This document shows, piece by piece, positions 16,805 through 26,679 of a stretch of DNA of 64,000 nt (position 1 is its first letter; every line of letters begins with the position of its first letter). Origin of the DNA: Mogibacterium kristiansenii (GTDB taxonomy: Bacteria > Bacillota > Clostridia > Peptostreptococcales > Anaerovoracaceae). Where the stretch lies: assembly GCF_009695905.1 (NCBI RefSeq), contig NZ_VUNA01000010.1:28845-92844 (forward strand), in the 5' to 3' direction. The translations under genes were made by a program, and so were the position numbers. Under the pieces are notes generated by a model that ran no database searches, had not been told where the DNA came from, and saw only the letters and a list, made by a program, of their open reading frames with translations.

Positions 16805-18508
16805 ATGGAGACTTTTAAAGAATTGTTAGTACGGTCGGTCGAGCAGTTCGGAAGCGGAACTGCTTTTACCCTGAAGGAGGGGAAAGACCGTTATACGGAC
16901 ATCAGCTTTATTCGATTCTACGAAGAAGTGAAATCGCTGGCGACCGCTTTTATTTCCAGGGGATTCAGCGGCGAGCGGATTGCCGTTACCGGCAAAAATA
17001 GCTATCACTGGTTCATGGTGAACGCGGCAGCGCAGATTAGCGGATGCGTAACCGTACCGCTGGATAAGGAATTGAAGTATGGAGAGTTCGAACAGTCCCT
17101 GGAGCGGTGCAAGGCTAAGGTAATTTTCTTCGACAAGAAACAGGAGAAGGAGACCAAAGAAGCGATTCTTTCCGGAAAGACATCCATTGAGTTCGCATTC
17201 CCGATGTACGAAGCGGAGGACCTGGAGACGGTCACCACGCTGCTGGAAGAGGGAAAGGAACTGATTGGAGAGGGAGATGTGTCCGTGGATCATGTACAGA
17301 TTAATCCGGATGCGGTATCCATGTTGATTTTCACTTCCGGAACCACGTCTCAGTCCAAGATCGTCATGCTGTCCCAGCGGAATATCTGTTCCAATGTGAC
17401 CAACATGATTCGAATCATTCCGTTCAAGACGACGGATACCAATATCGCACTGCTCCCGTATCACCACATGTTCGGCTCCACCGGTCAGTGGGTGATGCTG
17501 GCGAACGGTGTTCGCACGGTGTACTGCGACGGACTGAAGTACATCCAGAAGAATCTGAAGGAATACGGCGTATCCGTATTTGTGGGTGTGCCGCTGATTA
17601 TCGAACAGATGTACAAGAAAATCATGAAGACGGCGGAAAAAGAAGGCCTGGACGGCCGGATTCGTCGGTTCTCCAAGGTGACCCGTCTGCTGAATAAGGC
17701 GAAGATCGATATTCGGCGTCAGGTGTTCCACGGCGTGCTGGATGCGCTGGGCGGAAAGCTGCGCATGGTGGTTTTGGGTGCATCCGCGGCGGATCCGCAG
17801 GTCATTCAGGGCTTCAATGACTTCGGTGTGCTTTGTGTGCAAGGATACGGTTTAACGGAAACCGCACCGGTACTTACCGCAGAACGTCCGGACAAGCGGA
17901 AAGCGGGTTCCGTGGGAGTGCCGCTGGATAATGTGGAAATCCGAATCGACAATCCGGATGAAAACGGAATCGGTGAGGTCATTGCCAAAGGCGACAATAT
18001 TATGCACGGCTACTACGACAACGAGGAAGCCACGGCAGCGGTTCTTCGGGATGGCTGGTTCCATACCGGAGACCTGGGATATATTGACAAATCCGGATAT
18101 CTCTTCCTGAGCGGAAGAAAGAAGAACGTTATCGTACTGAAGAACGGAAAGAATGTTTTTCCGGAAGAGTTGGAGACAGAAATCTCCACACTTCCGTATC
18201 AGATGGAGAATATCGTCGTAGGACTTCCGAAGAACGGAGACGATCGGGATCTGGTGGTCGCCCTGAAGATTGTCTACGATCCGGAACAGTTTGCCGGCAT
18301 GAGCAAAGAAGAAATTGAGAAGCGGATTCACGAGGATGTGGAGAAAATTAACGACCGCATGCCGCTGTACAAGCGCATCAAGCGAATCTTTGTAACGGAT
18401 GAGCCGATGATTAAGACCAGCACCAGCAAGGTTCGCCGATTCCTGGAAATTGAGAAGATGCTGGAAGAGGAGAATAAAGATGGGGGAACACATGGAAAAC
18501 AGATTTGA
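16805..18508 (+). CDS. AMP-dependent synthetase/ligase (acyl-CoA synthetase family) 1
   Basis: 567-aa adenylate-forming enzyme, likely activating a carboxylic acid with ATP and CoA. The A3 P-loop reads TSGTTSQSKIVMLSQ; the usual G-x-P-K is replaced by S-Q-S-K, while the catalytic-loop Lys is kept. GYGLTETAP, the A8 region GDLGYIDKSGY and SGRKKNVIVLKNGKNVFPEE complete the fold. A C-terminal KTSTSKVRR supplies the usual lysine. It overlaps the next gene, a paralogue, by about 29 bp. Substrate unknown. Confidence 0.85.
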   Translation: METFKELLVRSVEQFGSGTAFTLKEGKDRYTDISFIRFYEEVKSLATAFISRGFSGERIAVTGKNSYHWFMVNAAAQISGCVTVPLDKELKYGEFEQSLERCKAKVIFFDKKQEKETKEAILSGKTSIEFAFPMYEAEDLETVTTLLEEGKELIGEGDVSVDHVQINPDAVSMLIFTSGTTSQSKIVMLSQRNICSNVTNMIRIIPFKTTDTNIALLPYHHMFGSTGQWVMLANGVRTVYCDGLKYIQKNLKEYGVSVFVGVPLIIEQMYKKIMKTAEKEGLDGRIRRFSKVTRLLNKAKIDIRRQVFHGVLDALGGKLRMVVLGASAADPQVIQGFNDFGVLCVQGYGLTETAPVLTAERPDKRKAGSVGVPLDNVEIRIDNPDENGIGEVIAKGDNIMHGYYDNEEATAAVLRDGWFHTGDLGYIDKSGYLFLSGRKKNVIVLKNGKNVFPEELETEISTLPYQMENIVVGLPKNGDDRDLVVALKIVYDPEQFAGMSKEEIEKRIHEDVEKINDRMPLYKRIKRIFVTDEPMIKTSTSKVRRFLEIEKMLEEENKDGGTHGKQI

Positions 18509-20306
18509 TCATTATTGGTACACTGATATCCGTGAAATTGTCACACTGAAGGATATGTTGGCCGGAAGTGCGGATAAGTATGCGAAGAACCCGGCATTTT
18601 GGGTAAAAAGAAAAAAGGGCCAGCCATACAGCCCGATTTCCTACCGGCTTCTTCAGCATGACGTAAATGCCATAGGAACTTGCATGACGGAAATGGGATG
18701 GCAGGGAAAGAGAATCGCTGTGATGGGGCAGGGATGCTACGAATGGATTGTCACCTACCTTGCGGTCATGAACGGAATCGGCATTATCGTGCCGATTGAC
18801 AAGGAGCTTTCCGGCCCGGAAATCGAGAACCTGCTGAGAACGGCGGAGTGCGATACGATTTTTTGCACCAAAGCGGAGTGCTCCAAGCTGAAGGGGCTTC
18901 CGTCCATCCGCAATCTGGTGGTGATGGATTTCTACGGAGATCGGCTGGATGAAGAGGAAGTGCCGGACGATTCCAATTTGAATTTGGAGAAATACGAAGG
19001 CTGGTTTGAACAGGAAGAGGAGAAGAAGGTGAATGTGACCTCTTGGAGGGAAATGCTCCGAGACGGCGATCAGCTTCTCAAAAGCGGGAAAGACGAATAC
19101 CTGAAGGCCGAAGTGGACCCGGATGCCCTGGCGGTAATTCTTTTTACCTCCGGAACCACCGGAACCCCAAAGGGAGTGATGCTGAGCCACCGAAACATTA
19201 CGGTGAACATCATGGACGTATGCCGAATCGCGCATGTCACCACGACGGACAAGACCCTGTCCATCCTTCCGATTCACCATACGTACGAATGCACACTGGG
19301 TATGCTTCTGGTCCTCTACCGAGGCGCCAGCACCGCATTCTGTGAAGGCATGAAATACATCACCCAGAACATGAAGGAAGCCCAGAACACGGTCATCATC
19401 GTAGTTCCGAGAGTGCTGGAAATGATTAACGACCGGATTCAGAAGGGCATTGAAAAGAGCGGCAAGGCGGACACATTCCAGAATATCATGGGCATGAACA
19501 AGAAGCTCCGGAAGATGGGGATCAACTTGAGCCGGACGATTTTCAAGGGCATTCGGAACGAGCTGGGCGGAAAGCTGCGCTTGGTCATCACCGGAGCGGC
19601 AGCGTTGTCTCCGACCATTTATCGGAATTTTGAAGATTTGGGAATTACGGTTTTGCAGGGGTTCGGCATGACGGAGTGCACACCGCTGATCTCCGGAACG
19701 CCGATGAGCGCGCCGAAGGAACGGTATCGAAAAGCCGGCTCCGTAGGCGTTCCGGTCAAAACCGGCGAGGTGAAGATTATCAACAAGGATGAGAACGGAA
19801 TCGGCGAGATTCTTTTCCGCGGTCCGAACGTGATGATGGGATATTACAACATGCCGGAAGCCACCGCAGAGGTTCTGGAAGAGGATGGCTGGCTCCACAC
19901 CGGAGACCTGGGCTTTATGGACAATGAAGGTTGGATCTACCTCACCGGCCGAAAGAAGAATATCATCGTGACTAAGACCGGAGAGAACGTGTATGTGGAG
20001 GAGATTGAGGAATACATCAATCAGAGCCCGTACATCGAGGATTCCATGGTATTCCCGTACGACAACAATGGCGAGGAAATCGTCGGCGTGCAGATTTTGC
20101 CGAATATGGAATACGTTCGGACAAAGCTGGGGTACGAGCCGGATCGGGAAGAGCTGAAGGATTTGTACAAAAAGGTCATTCAGGAATTGAACCAGGGCAT
20201 GGCGGTGTACAAGCGCATTCGTGCAGTATTCGTGCGAAAGGATGATTTCGTTCGCACCACCACAAGAAAAATCAAGCGCCACGAAAATCCGGTTCCGGAG
20301 GATTAG
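18480..20306 (+). CDS. AMP-dependent synthetase/ligase (acyl-CoA synthetase family) 2
   Basis: 608 aa, paralogue of the preceding enzyme but with a canonical P-loop (TSGTTGTPKGVMLSH). GFGMTECTP, HTGDLGFMDNEGW and TGRKKNIIVTKTGENVYVEE follow. It lies inside the 3' end of gene 1, so the pair is translationally coupled. GAGGAG suits ATG 18480; ATG 18492 is an alternative. The pair may act on related substrates or as partners; the sequence does not say which acids. Confidence 0.85.
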   Translation: MGEHMENRFDHYWYTDIREIVTLKDMLAGSADKYAKNPAFWVKRKKGQPYSPISYRLLQHDVNAIGTCMTEMGWQGKRIAVMGQGCYEWIVTYLAVMNGIGIIVPIDKELSGPEIENLLRTAECDTIFCTKAECSKLKGLPSIRNLVVMDFYGDRLDEEEVPDDSNLNLEKYEGWFEQEEEKKVNVTSWREMLRDGDQLLKSGKDEYLKAEVDPDALAVILFTSGTTGTPKGVMLSHRNITVNIMDVCRIAHVTTTDKTLSILPIHHTYECTLGMLLVLYRGASTAFCEGMKYITQNMKEAQNTVIIVVPRVLEMINDRIQKGIEKSGKADTFQNIMGMNKKLRKMGINLSRTIFKGIRNELGGKLRLVITGAAALSPTIYRNFEDLGITVLQGFGMTECTPLISGTPMSAPKERYRKAGSVGVPVKTGEVKIINKDENGIGEILFRGPNVMMGYYNMPEATAEVLEEDGWLHTGDLGFMDNEGWIYLTGRKKNIIVTKTGENVYVEEIEEYINQSPYIEDSMVFPYDNNGEEIVGVQILPNMEYVRTKLGYEPDREELKDLYKKVIQELNQGMAVYKRIRAVFVRKDDFVRTTTRKIKRHENPVPED

Positions 20307-20358
20307 AGGGAGCGGGTCAATCCCGTTTCCGGACACGCATTGAAGCATCGTAAATACA

Positions 20359-20386
20359 AAAGGACCTACCCGGCGGCAGGTCCTTT
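20359..20386. terminator. bidirectional terminator
   Basis: AAAGGACCT pairs with AGGTCCTTT around a GC-rich loop, with A- and T-rich flanks. It lies between the converging ligase pair and the hom-lysC-asd operon. Confidence 0.75.
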
Positions 20387-20407
20387 CACTTTATGAGATG
20401 GATTATT

Positions 20408-21418
20408 TTAATCTCTGGAAATCAGCAGCTGCGCAATCTGAACCGCGTTGGTTGCGGCACCCTTACGCACCTGGTCGCCGCAGCACCAAAGGTTGATGCC
20501 GTTCTCGCACACCAGATCCCGACGGATGCGGCCCACGTATACCAGGTCCTGATCGCTGGTTTCAATCGGCATCGGATAGATGTTTTTCTCTGTATCGTCC
20601 TTCAGCTTGCAACCTGCCGCCTCGGAAATGGCCTTCCGAACATCCTCCAGCTCCAGACGATCCTTTGTGATGACGTTTGCTGAAATGGAGTGGGAACGCT
20701 CTACCGGTACCCGAACGCAGGTGCAGGAAACCTTCAGCTCCGGCAGGTGGAGAATTTTCCGGCCCTCGTTCTGAAGCTTCATCTCTTCCGATGTGTAGCC
20801 GTTCTCGCCGAATCCGCCAATCTGCGGAAGCAGGTTATACGCAATCTGGTACGGGAAAGTGCTGCATTCGATGTCCTTGCCCTCCAAAATATTGCGGCTC
20901 TGCTCATACATTTCCTTCGGTCCCTTGATGCCGGCACCGCTTACGGCCTGATAGGTGGAAGCGTAGAGCGCTTCAATCGGGGACAGACGGTTGATGGCGT
21001 TGATTGCCACCAGCGTGATGATGGTGGAGCAGTTCGGATTGGCGATGACACCCTTATGGGTGAACGCATCCTCCGGGTTGATTTCCGGAACCACCAGTGG
21101 GACCTCCGGATCCATACGGAAGGCGCTGGAATTATCGATGTAAGCCGCACCGGACGCCTTGATGGCATCCACAAATTTCTTGGAAATATCATTTTCGGCG
21201 GCACCCAGCACGATATTCATTCCTTCAAAAGCAGAATCCTTCGCTTCCTGAATGGTGACGCTGCCGTATTTCTCCGTCTCGATTACTTTCCCGGCGCTGC
21301 GGCTGCTGGCCAGAAGGCGCAGCTCCTGAATCGGGAAATCCCTTTCCTGCAGTACCTTTAGCATTTCCATACCTACGGCGCCGGTAGCACCCAGAATCGC
21401 AACATTGTATTTTTTCAT
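20408..21418 (-). CDS. asd: Aspartate-semialdehyde dehydrogenase
   Basis: 336 aa. It reduces aspartyl phosphate to the semialdehyde in Lys/Thr/Met synthesis. NADP-binding GATGAVG lies at the N-terminus, the catalytic Cys in NPNCSTI, substrate-binding YQAVSGAG, and RVPVERSHS. The start is the ATG of MKKYNVAIL after GGAGAGG; longer open frame upstream has no support. It is third in the operon, 13 bp after lysC. Confidence 0.95.
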   Translation of the reverse strand: MKKYNVAILGATGAVGMEMLKVLQERDFPIQELRLLASSRSAGKVIETEKYGSVTIQEAKDSAFEGMNIVLGAAENDISKKFVDAIKASGAAYIDNSSAFRMDPEVPLVVPEINPEDAFTHKGVIANPNCSTIITLVAINAINRLSPIEALYASTYQAVSGAGIKGPKEMYEQSRNILEGKDIECSTFPYQIAYNLLPQIGGFGENGYTSEEMKLQNEGRKILHLPELKVSCTCVRVPVERSHSISANVITKDRLELEDVRKAISEAAGCKLKDDTEKNIYPMPIETSDQDLVYVGRIRRDLVCENGINLWCCGDQVRKGAATNAVQIAQLLISRD

Positions 21419-21431
21419 TTGAACCTCTCCT

Positions 21432-22754
21432 TTATTTCGCAAAGCTTTCGTACAGAACCTGAATGGTCTTCTCAAAATCCTTCGTGAACACGCCCACCAT
21501 AATGTTAATCTCATCGGAACTCTGCTCGATGGTGCGGATATTAATCCGGTTTGCACCCAGAGCACCGAAGATTTTGCCGGAAATGCCGGTGCGGTACGCC
21601 ATCTGGCGTCCGACAATGGCAATCAGGCTGATATCATCCTGCACGTTGATGTCCGTAATCTGACAGTTCCGCTTGATATCGGAAATCAAATCATATTTCA
21701 CCGGTGCCAGCTTGTCCGTCGGGACCACCAGGGAAAAGCTGTCGATACCGCTTGGAATCTGTGCAATCGGAATCCGATACTGTTCCAGAACTTCCAGCAC
21801 GCGACGGATAGCCCCCACCGCATCGCTCATATTGGCCTTGTGTAGGCTGATGATAGAGAAGTCCTTCTTGCCGGTGATTCCGGTAATAAAACGGGACGTT
21901 TCCTCCGCATTGTCCGCTTCAAAGGATTCCCGAATGATGGTTCCCTCCGCTTCCGGATCGTTGGTGTTCCGGATATTAACCGGGATATCCTTCCGGCGAA
22001 CCGGCACCACTGTATCCTCGTGAAGAACCGCTGCGCCCATATAGGACAGTTCCCGCAGTTCCGCATAGGTAACCCGGGAAATCGTCTTTGGATTAGAGAC
22101 GATTCTTGGGTCCACCATGAGAATTCCCGTTACGTCCGTCCAGTTCTCGTAGATGTCCGCATCCAGAGAGGCGGCGGCAAAAGCGCCGGTGACGTCAGAT
22201 CCGCCTCGGGAAAAAGTATGAATCTGGCCGTTCGGAAGGGAACCGTAGAAGCCGGGAACCACGATCCGGTTGTATACATTGTATATTTCCTGGAGCTGTT
22301 GCTCGGTTTTTTCGTAATCCACTTTTCCATCGTATCCAAAGGCCACCCAGTCGGCAGAGTCCACGAAATGGTATCCCAGATATTCCGCCATCAGCTTAGC
22401 GTTCAGATATTCACCTCGAGAAACCAAATAGTCCACGGACATGTTTTTCGTCATCTTGCTTCGGATTTCCGCAAGCTCGGAGTCCACGTCCAGCGTCAGT
22501 CCCAGCTGATCGCGGATCTCCCGATACCGGGCGGAAATCATCTCGAAGATTGGATCCGGCGACACGTCGTATTTGAGGTGGGCTTTGCAGAGATACAGCA
22601 AATCCGTGATTTTATTATCGTCGGAGGTTCTTCTTCCCGGTGCGGAGACCACAACCACCTTGCGGGCATCATCGGATTCCACGATGTGTTTCACCTTGGC
22701 GAACTGCGCAGAATCGCTGAGGGAGGATCCTCCGAATTTAGCAACTTTCAGCAT
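21432..22754 (-). CDS. lysC: Aspartokinase
   Basis: 440 aa. It phosphorylates aspartate as the first step of the pathway. N-terminal kinase motif KFGGSSL, then GFYG and TFSRGGSD; two C-terminal ACT domains occupy about residues 300-440 and likely sense an end product. It starts 4 bp after hom, so expression is coupled. Confidence 0.95.
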   Translation of the reverse strand: MLKVAKFGGSSLSDSAQFAKVKHIVESDDARKVVVVSAPGRRTSDDNKITDLLYLCKAHLKYDVSPDPIFEMISARYREIRDQLGLTLDVDSELAEIRSKMTKNMSVDYLVSRGEYLNAKLMAEYLGYHFVDSADWVAFGYDGKVDYEKTEQQLQEIYNVYNRIVVPGFYGSLPNGQIHTFSRGGSDVTGAFAAASLDADIYENWTDVTGILMVDPRIVSNPKTISRVTYAELRELSYMGAAVLHEDTVVPVRRKDIPVNIRNTNDPEAEGTIIRESFEADNAEETSRFITGITGKKDFSIISLHKANMSDAVGAIRRVLEVLEQYRIPIAQIPSGIDSFSLVVPTDKLAPVKYDLISDIKRNCQITDINVQDDISLIAIVGRQMAYRTGISGKIFGALGANRINIRTIEQSSDEINIMVGVFTKDFEKTIQVLYESFAK

Positions 22755-22758
22755 ATTT

Positions 22759-23907
22759 TTACTCCTTGTAGCCGGCGACAAAAGCATTTTCGTATCGGGA
22801 TGCCAGTGCATGGGCGTCCGAAACGGTCATCGGCTTCGTTGTGATATAACGATACGAATTTCGAACCTGTTCCGAAGCAATCGGCTCTTCAGGGAAAGAG
22901 GCGCCGGCCGCAATTCGGAAATAGTACGGATGACTGGTCTTGGTGTTGTCCACCTTCGATGGCGCCGGTCCCGTGGAAGCAGACGGGCTGAATGAAATGC
23001 CGTCTTTGATATCGATGATATCGTGCACCAGAGAGGTGCCTGTCGGCATCTTTCCCGCTCCCTGACCGTAGAAGCTGAGCGGACCTACGTTCTTTCCGGT
23101 AAGGCTAACCATGTTGTAATTAGTACCAACGCCGGATTCCAACGCTGCGGAGGTGAGCAGGGTTGGCTCGACATACGCGCTGACTGCATCGCCCTGAAGG
23201 GACGCGTTCATCAGAAGACGGCAGGTGAGGCCGTTTTCATTGAAAAATGCGATGTCCTCTGCCAGAATATGGTGAATGCCCAGAACCGGTACCGAATCCT
23301 CCGGGATTACCGTGCGAAAAGCAAGGTTGGCAGAAATCACACATTTCCGCTGGGTATCCCAGCCCTCGATATCCGCTCCGGGATCGCTCTCCGCATAGCC
23401 CAGCTCCTGTGCGTCCCGGAGAACTTCCGCGAAATCCAATCCTTTGGTATGCATGAGATCCAGAATGTAGTTGCAGGTACCGTTCACGATGCCGTGTACT
23501 TCTTCAATGGTGTCGCACCGTCCGGCTCGCTGCAGATTGTACAGCCACGGAATGCCGCCGCCGGCAGAAGGGGTGAATCGGAACTGAACACCGTTCTTCC
23601 GGGCACAGTTTTCCAATTCTTCGAAGTGAGCGCTGACCAGCGCTTTGTTGGCGGTAACCACGTGTTTTCCGTGCTCCATGGCCCCCAGCACGTATTCCAA
23701 TGCCGGATGGATGCCACCGATACATTCTGCTACCAGATCGATATTCGGATCGTTCAGAATATCGTCGATATCTTCTGTCTGCAGGTCCGCATATTCCGGC
23801 TTCGGCCGGCGAACCAGGATGCGAGTCACTTCCAGGTCGATGGCAGATTTCACCGCTTCACAGGCACCGCTCCCCACGGTTCCCAAACCTAAAATTGCAA
23901 TATTCAT
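22759..23907 (-). CDS. hom: Homoserine dehydrogenase
   Basis: 382 aa. It reduces aspartate semialdehyde to homoserine. Rossmann motif GLGTVGSG, ECIGG, TANKALVS, NGTCNYIL and the catalytic-region ELGYAESDP are present. The C-terminal ACT domain found in longer (about 430 aa) forms appears to be missing. Start ATG 23907 has GGAG 6 bp upstream. It is first in the hom-lysC-asd operon and divergent from thrC. Confidence 0.93.
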   Translation of the reverse strand: MNIAILGLGTVGSGACEAVKSAIDLEVTRILVRRPKPEYADLQTEDIDDILNDPNIDLVAECIGGIHPALEYVLGAMEHGKHVVTANKALVSAHFEELENCARKNGVQFRFTPSAGGGIPWLYNLQRAGRCDTIEEVHGIVNGTCNYILDLMHTKGLDFAEVLRDAQELGYAESDPGADIEGWDTQRKCVISANLAFRTVIPEDSVPVLGIHHILAEDIAFFNENGLTCRLLMNASLQGDAVSAYVEPTLLTSAALESGVGTNYNMVSLTGKNVGPLSFYGQGAGKMPTGTSLVHDIIDIKDGISFSPSASTGPAPSKVDNTKTSHPYYFRIAAGASFPEEPIASEQVRNSYRYITTKPMTVSDAHALASRYENAFVAGYKE

Positions 23908-23984
23908 ATGCATCTCCATTTCATTCATTATCCAGTGAAAAAGGTTATTTTTATGTAAAATGTCATAAAATTAACCAAACATAC

Positions 23985-24013
23985 TTGTTTTCATACCATA
24001 AATAATGTATCAT
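23985..24013 (+). promoter_or_regulatory. thrC promoter
   Basis: TTGTTT and TATCAT with a 17-bp spacer, within the 141-bp A/T-rich divergent region between hom and thrC. I see no T-box or riboswitch in this short space. Confidence 0.5.
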
Positions 24014-24048
24014 AATTACATAATTTTTACAATAAAAAGGATGAGATA

Positions 24049-25521
24049 ATGATAAAATATTTAAGCACAAGAGACAACACGCATACGATTACTTCTTCTC
24101 AGGCCATCATCAACGGATTGGCGGAGGACGGAGGACTGTATATTCCGGAAAATCTGGAAGATTTGAAGCTGGATTACCACGAAGTGATTCAGCAGGATTA
24201 TCCGGGAATGGCCGAAACTGTTTTCGGAAAATTCTTCTCGGATTTTGATGAGGAAACGATTGAGAAGGTTGTTTCCAGAAGCTACACCGGAAAGTTTTCG
24301 ACAGAAGAAATCACTCCGTTGGCAAAGGTGGAGGACGCTTTCGTACTGGAACTGTATCACGGTCCGACTTGTGCGTTCAAGGATGTGGCGCTTTCCGCAC
24401 TCCCGAATCTGATGGTGGAATCCATGAGAATGAATGATTTTCAGGATGAAATTTTGATTCTCACCGCTACCAGCGGAGACACCGGCAGTGCGGCACTTCA
24501 TGGATTCTCGGACGTTCCGGGCACAAAGATTATTGTTTTTTACCCGGAAGGCGGCGTGTCGGAAACCCAGCGTCTTCAGATGGTGACGCAGGACGGAAAG
24601 AATACCTGTGCCGTGGCGGTTCGCGGGAACTTCGACGATGCCCAGAGCGGGGTGAAGAAGCTGTTCCGTGAGATTCCGAAGCCGTGCGACGGAGTATCCC
24701 TGTCCAGTGCCAACTCCATTAACATCGGCCGGCTGGTGCCGCAGGTGGTATACTATTTCTCCGCATATCGCCAGCTTCTGGACATGGGCGAGATTCAAGA
24801 CGGAGACAAGGTGAACTTCGTAGTTCCTACCGGAAACTTCGGTGATATTATGGCGGGATATTTTGCCCGGGAGATGGGCCTTCCGGTGGGCCGCCTGGTA
24901 TGTGCATCCAACAGCAACGATGTGCTGCGGGAGTTCCTGGAAACCGGTCACTATAACCGGAAGAGAGACTTCCACAAGACCACATCTCCATCCATGGACA
25001 TTCTGGTATCCAGCAACCTGGAGCGCCTGCTCTGCTTCGTGTGCGGCGTGGAGCGGACGAAGATTTACATGGATCTTCTGGCGAAACAAGGCGAATACAC
25101 GATTACGGAAGACGAATTGAAGAAAATCAACGAGGTATTCAGCGGTGTGGCGTGTGATGATGCGCGGGGAGCAAAGGCAATCGGCGATGTGTTCCGGGCG
25201 GAGCATTATCTGATGGATACCCATACGGCAATCGCTTGGGCAGCCTATGAGGAATGCCGGGATAGGGGCGAGGAATGGACAAAGGATAAGACCGTGGTTC
25301 TTTCCACGGCATCTCCGTACAAGTTCACCCGTGCGGTTCTGGCGGCTCTGGGTGAAGAAGAGTGCCCGACAGATGAAGAGTGCATGCAGAAGCTGAAAAA
25401 GGTGACACAGGTGGAGGCACCGGTGCCGCTGCAGGGAATTTTTGAGCGGCCGATCTGCCACACCGATGTAATCGATGTGCCGGATATGAAGAGCTATGTC
25501 GTGAAGCATGCCGAAAAGTAA
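24049..25521 (+). CDS. thrC: Threonine synthase
   Basis: 490 aa, PLP enzyme converting phosphohomoserine to threonine. The PLP-lysine motif is CAFKDVALS, with TATSGDTGSAA for phosphate and VPTGNFGD further on. The length and N-terminus (STRDNTHTITSSQAI) fit the long form of the enzyme. It completes the threonine branch with hom, lysC and asd next door. Confidence 0.94.
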   Translation: MIKYLSTRDNTHTITSSQAIINGLAEDGGLYIPENLEDLKLDYHEVIQQDYPGMAETVFGKFFSDFDEETIEKVVSRSYTGKFSTEEITPLAKVEDAFVLELYHGPTCAFKDVALSALPNLMVESMRMNDFQDEILILTATSGDTGSAALHGFSDVPGTKIIVFYPEGGVSETQRLQMVTQDGKNTCAVAVRGNFDDAQSGVKKLFREIPKPCDGVSLSSANSINIGRLVPQVVYYFSAYRQLLDMGEIQDGDKVNFVVPTGNFGDIMAGYFAREMGLPVGRLVCASNSNDVLREFLETGHYNRKRDFHKTTSPSMDILVSSNLERLLCFVCGVERTKIYMDLLAKQGEYTITEDELKKINEVFSGVACDDARGAKAIGDVFRAEHYLMDTHTAIAWAAYEECRDRGEEWTKDKTVVLSTASPYKFTRAVLAALGEEECPTDEECMQKLKKVTQVEAPVPLQGIFERPICHTDVIDVPDMKSYVVKHAEK

Positions 25522-25569
25522 AAACATCTATGCGATAAAGATGTAGATGTATAGAAAAAATCTATAGAA

Positions 25570-25609
25570 AAACAGGACCGGATTAAACTACCGTTTCGGT
25601 CCTGTTTTT
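25570..25609 (+). terminator. terminator after thrC
   Basis: AACAGGACCG pairs with CGGTCCTGTT around a 16-nt loop, followed by Ts. Confidence 0.8.
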
Positions 25610-25684
25610 ATGTTCCTTGAAATCCGCTAAGAAATTGAGTAGAATGGAGTCAATGGAGTTATAGATAGAAAGAATAGGGATGAT

Positions 25685-26599
25685 ATGGATTTTAAACAGA
25701 TTGAAGCTTTTGTAAACGTGGTCCGGTATAAGAGTTTCAGCCGAGCGGCAGATGCGACATTCTTTACGCAGCCTACTATTAGCACGCACATCAGCATCTT
25801 GGAGAAGGAGCTGGGGACGAAACTTCTGGATCGGAAGGGACGTATTGTGGAAATGACACCCCAGGGGCGTCAGTTCTACAAGTATGCGGTAGAAATGGTG
25901 AACACCCGGGCACAGGCGATTGATGCGCTGGACAAGGATAGCGATAAGGTGGAGGGGGTTCTGGAACTTCAGACTTCATCCATTCCTGGAATTACTTTTC
26001 TTCCGGAGATGTTGGCGGGATTTCGCAAAGAACATACGAAGACCATGTTCTATGTGGATCAGTCCGATAGTGCGACTGTAGCGGGCAACATCTGCGAGCG
26101 CCGAGGCGAACTTGGTTTTGTGGGGGAGAAGGGGAACAACCCGAATCTGGAATACAACAAATTGTTCTCCGACCGCTCGGTACTGGTGGTGCCGAACGGC
26201 ATGTTCACGGATTCAGAGGAAGTGGATATTGAAGAAATTGTGGGGCTGCCGTTTATTTGGAGAGAAAACGGTTCCGCAACGCAGAAATCCTTCGAGGATG
26301 CGGTGATACGAAAGGGATACGATCGAACCAGTTTCGAAGTGGTGGCAATGTTCAACGATTTGGATGCGATTATTCGCTCCGTGGAGTCGGGATTGGGAGT
26401 GTCCATCCTGTCGGAACAGACCGTGGCGAAGCTGAGTTCACCAGGCATTCGTGCGGTGAATATCAACGGTTTCAATGCGAACCGGGATTTCTACATGATC
26501 AACATGAAGAGCGTGGCGCTGTCTCCGGTGGCGGAATCCTTTAAACAGTACGTTCTGGAGAGACGGCCGGCAGGTGGTCGAAAGAGAAATAAGAAATAA
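25685..26599 (+). CDS. LysR-family regulator, probably selenium-metabolism associated
   Basis: 304 aa. N-terminal winged helix-turn-helix (MDFKQIEAFVNVV...FTQPTISTHISILE), then a substrate-binding domain with SSIPG near residue 100. The N-terminus closely resembles the LysR type found beside selD in Clostridia, and selD is the next gene (convergent). The selenium link comes from this resemblance and the location; the inducer is unknown. Confidence 0.8.
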   Translation: MDFKQIEAFVNVVRYKSFSRAADATFFTQPTISTHISILEKELGTKLLDRKGRIVEMTPQGRQFYKYAVEMVNTRAQAIDALDKDSDKVEGVLELQTSSIPGITFLPEMLAGFRKEHTKTMFYVDQSDSATVAGNICERRGELGFVGEKGNNPNLEYNKLFSDRSVLVVPNGMFTDSEEVDIEEIVGLPFIWRENGSATQKSFEDAVIRKGYDRTSFEVVAMFNDLDAIIRSVESGLGVSILSEQTVAKLSSPGIRAVNINGFNANRDFYMINMKSVALSPVAESFKQYVLERRPAGGRKRNKK

Positions 26600-26633
26600 T
26601 GTATGTTTTTTCTCATTGATGTGTTTTCCATAT

Positions 26634-26665
26634 AAAAAAGGTGTGGCTTATGCCGCACCTTTTTT
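26634..26665. terminator. bidirectional terminator between LysR gene and selD
   Basis: A 14-bp stem with one G-T pair (AAAAAAGGTGTGGC with GCCGCACCTTTTTT) around TTAT; A-tract on one side and T-tract on the other. Confidence 0.85.
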
Positions 26666-26679
26666 CGTATAGAATATAT

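Noticed and set aside
18411..20348. 645-aa minus-strand open frame opposite the second acyl-CoA synthetase
   Set aside because: No recognisable motif, overlaps an evident enzyme gene over its full length; composition is that of an antisense frame.
23908..24048. T-box or riboswitch ahead of hom or thrC
   Set aside because: The divergent region is only 141 bp, A/T-rich, and shows neither a T-box sequence nor a terminator stem.
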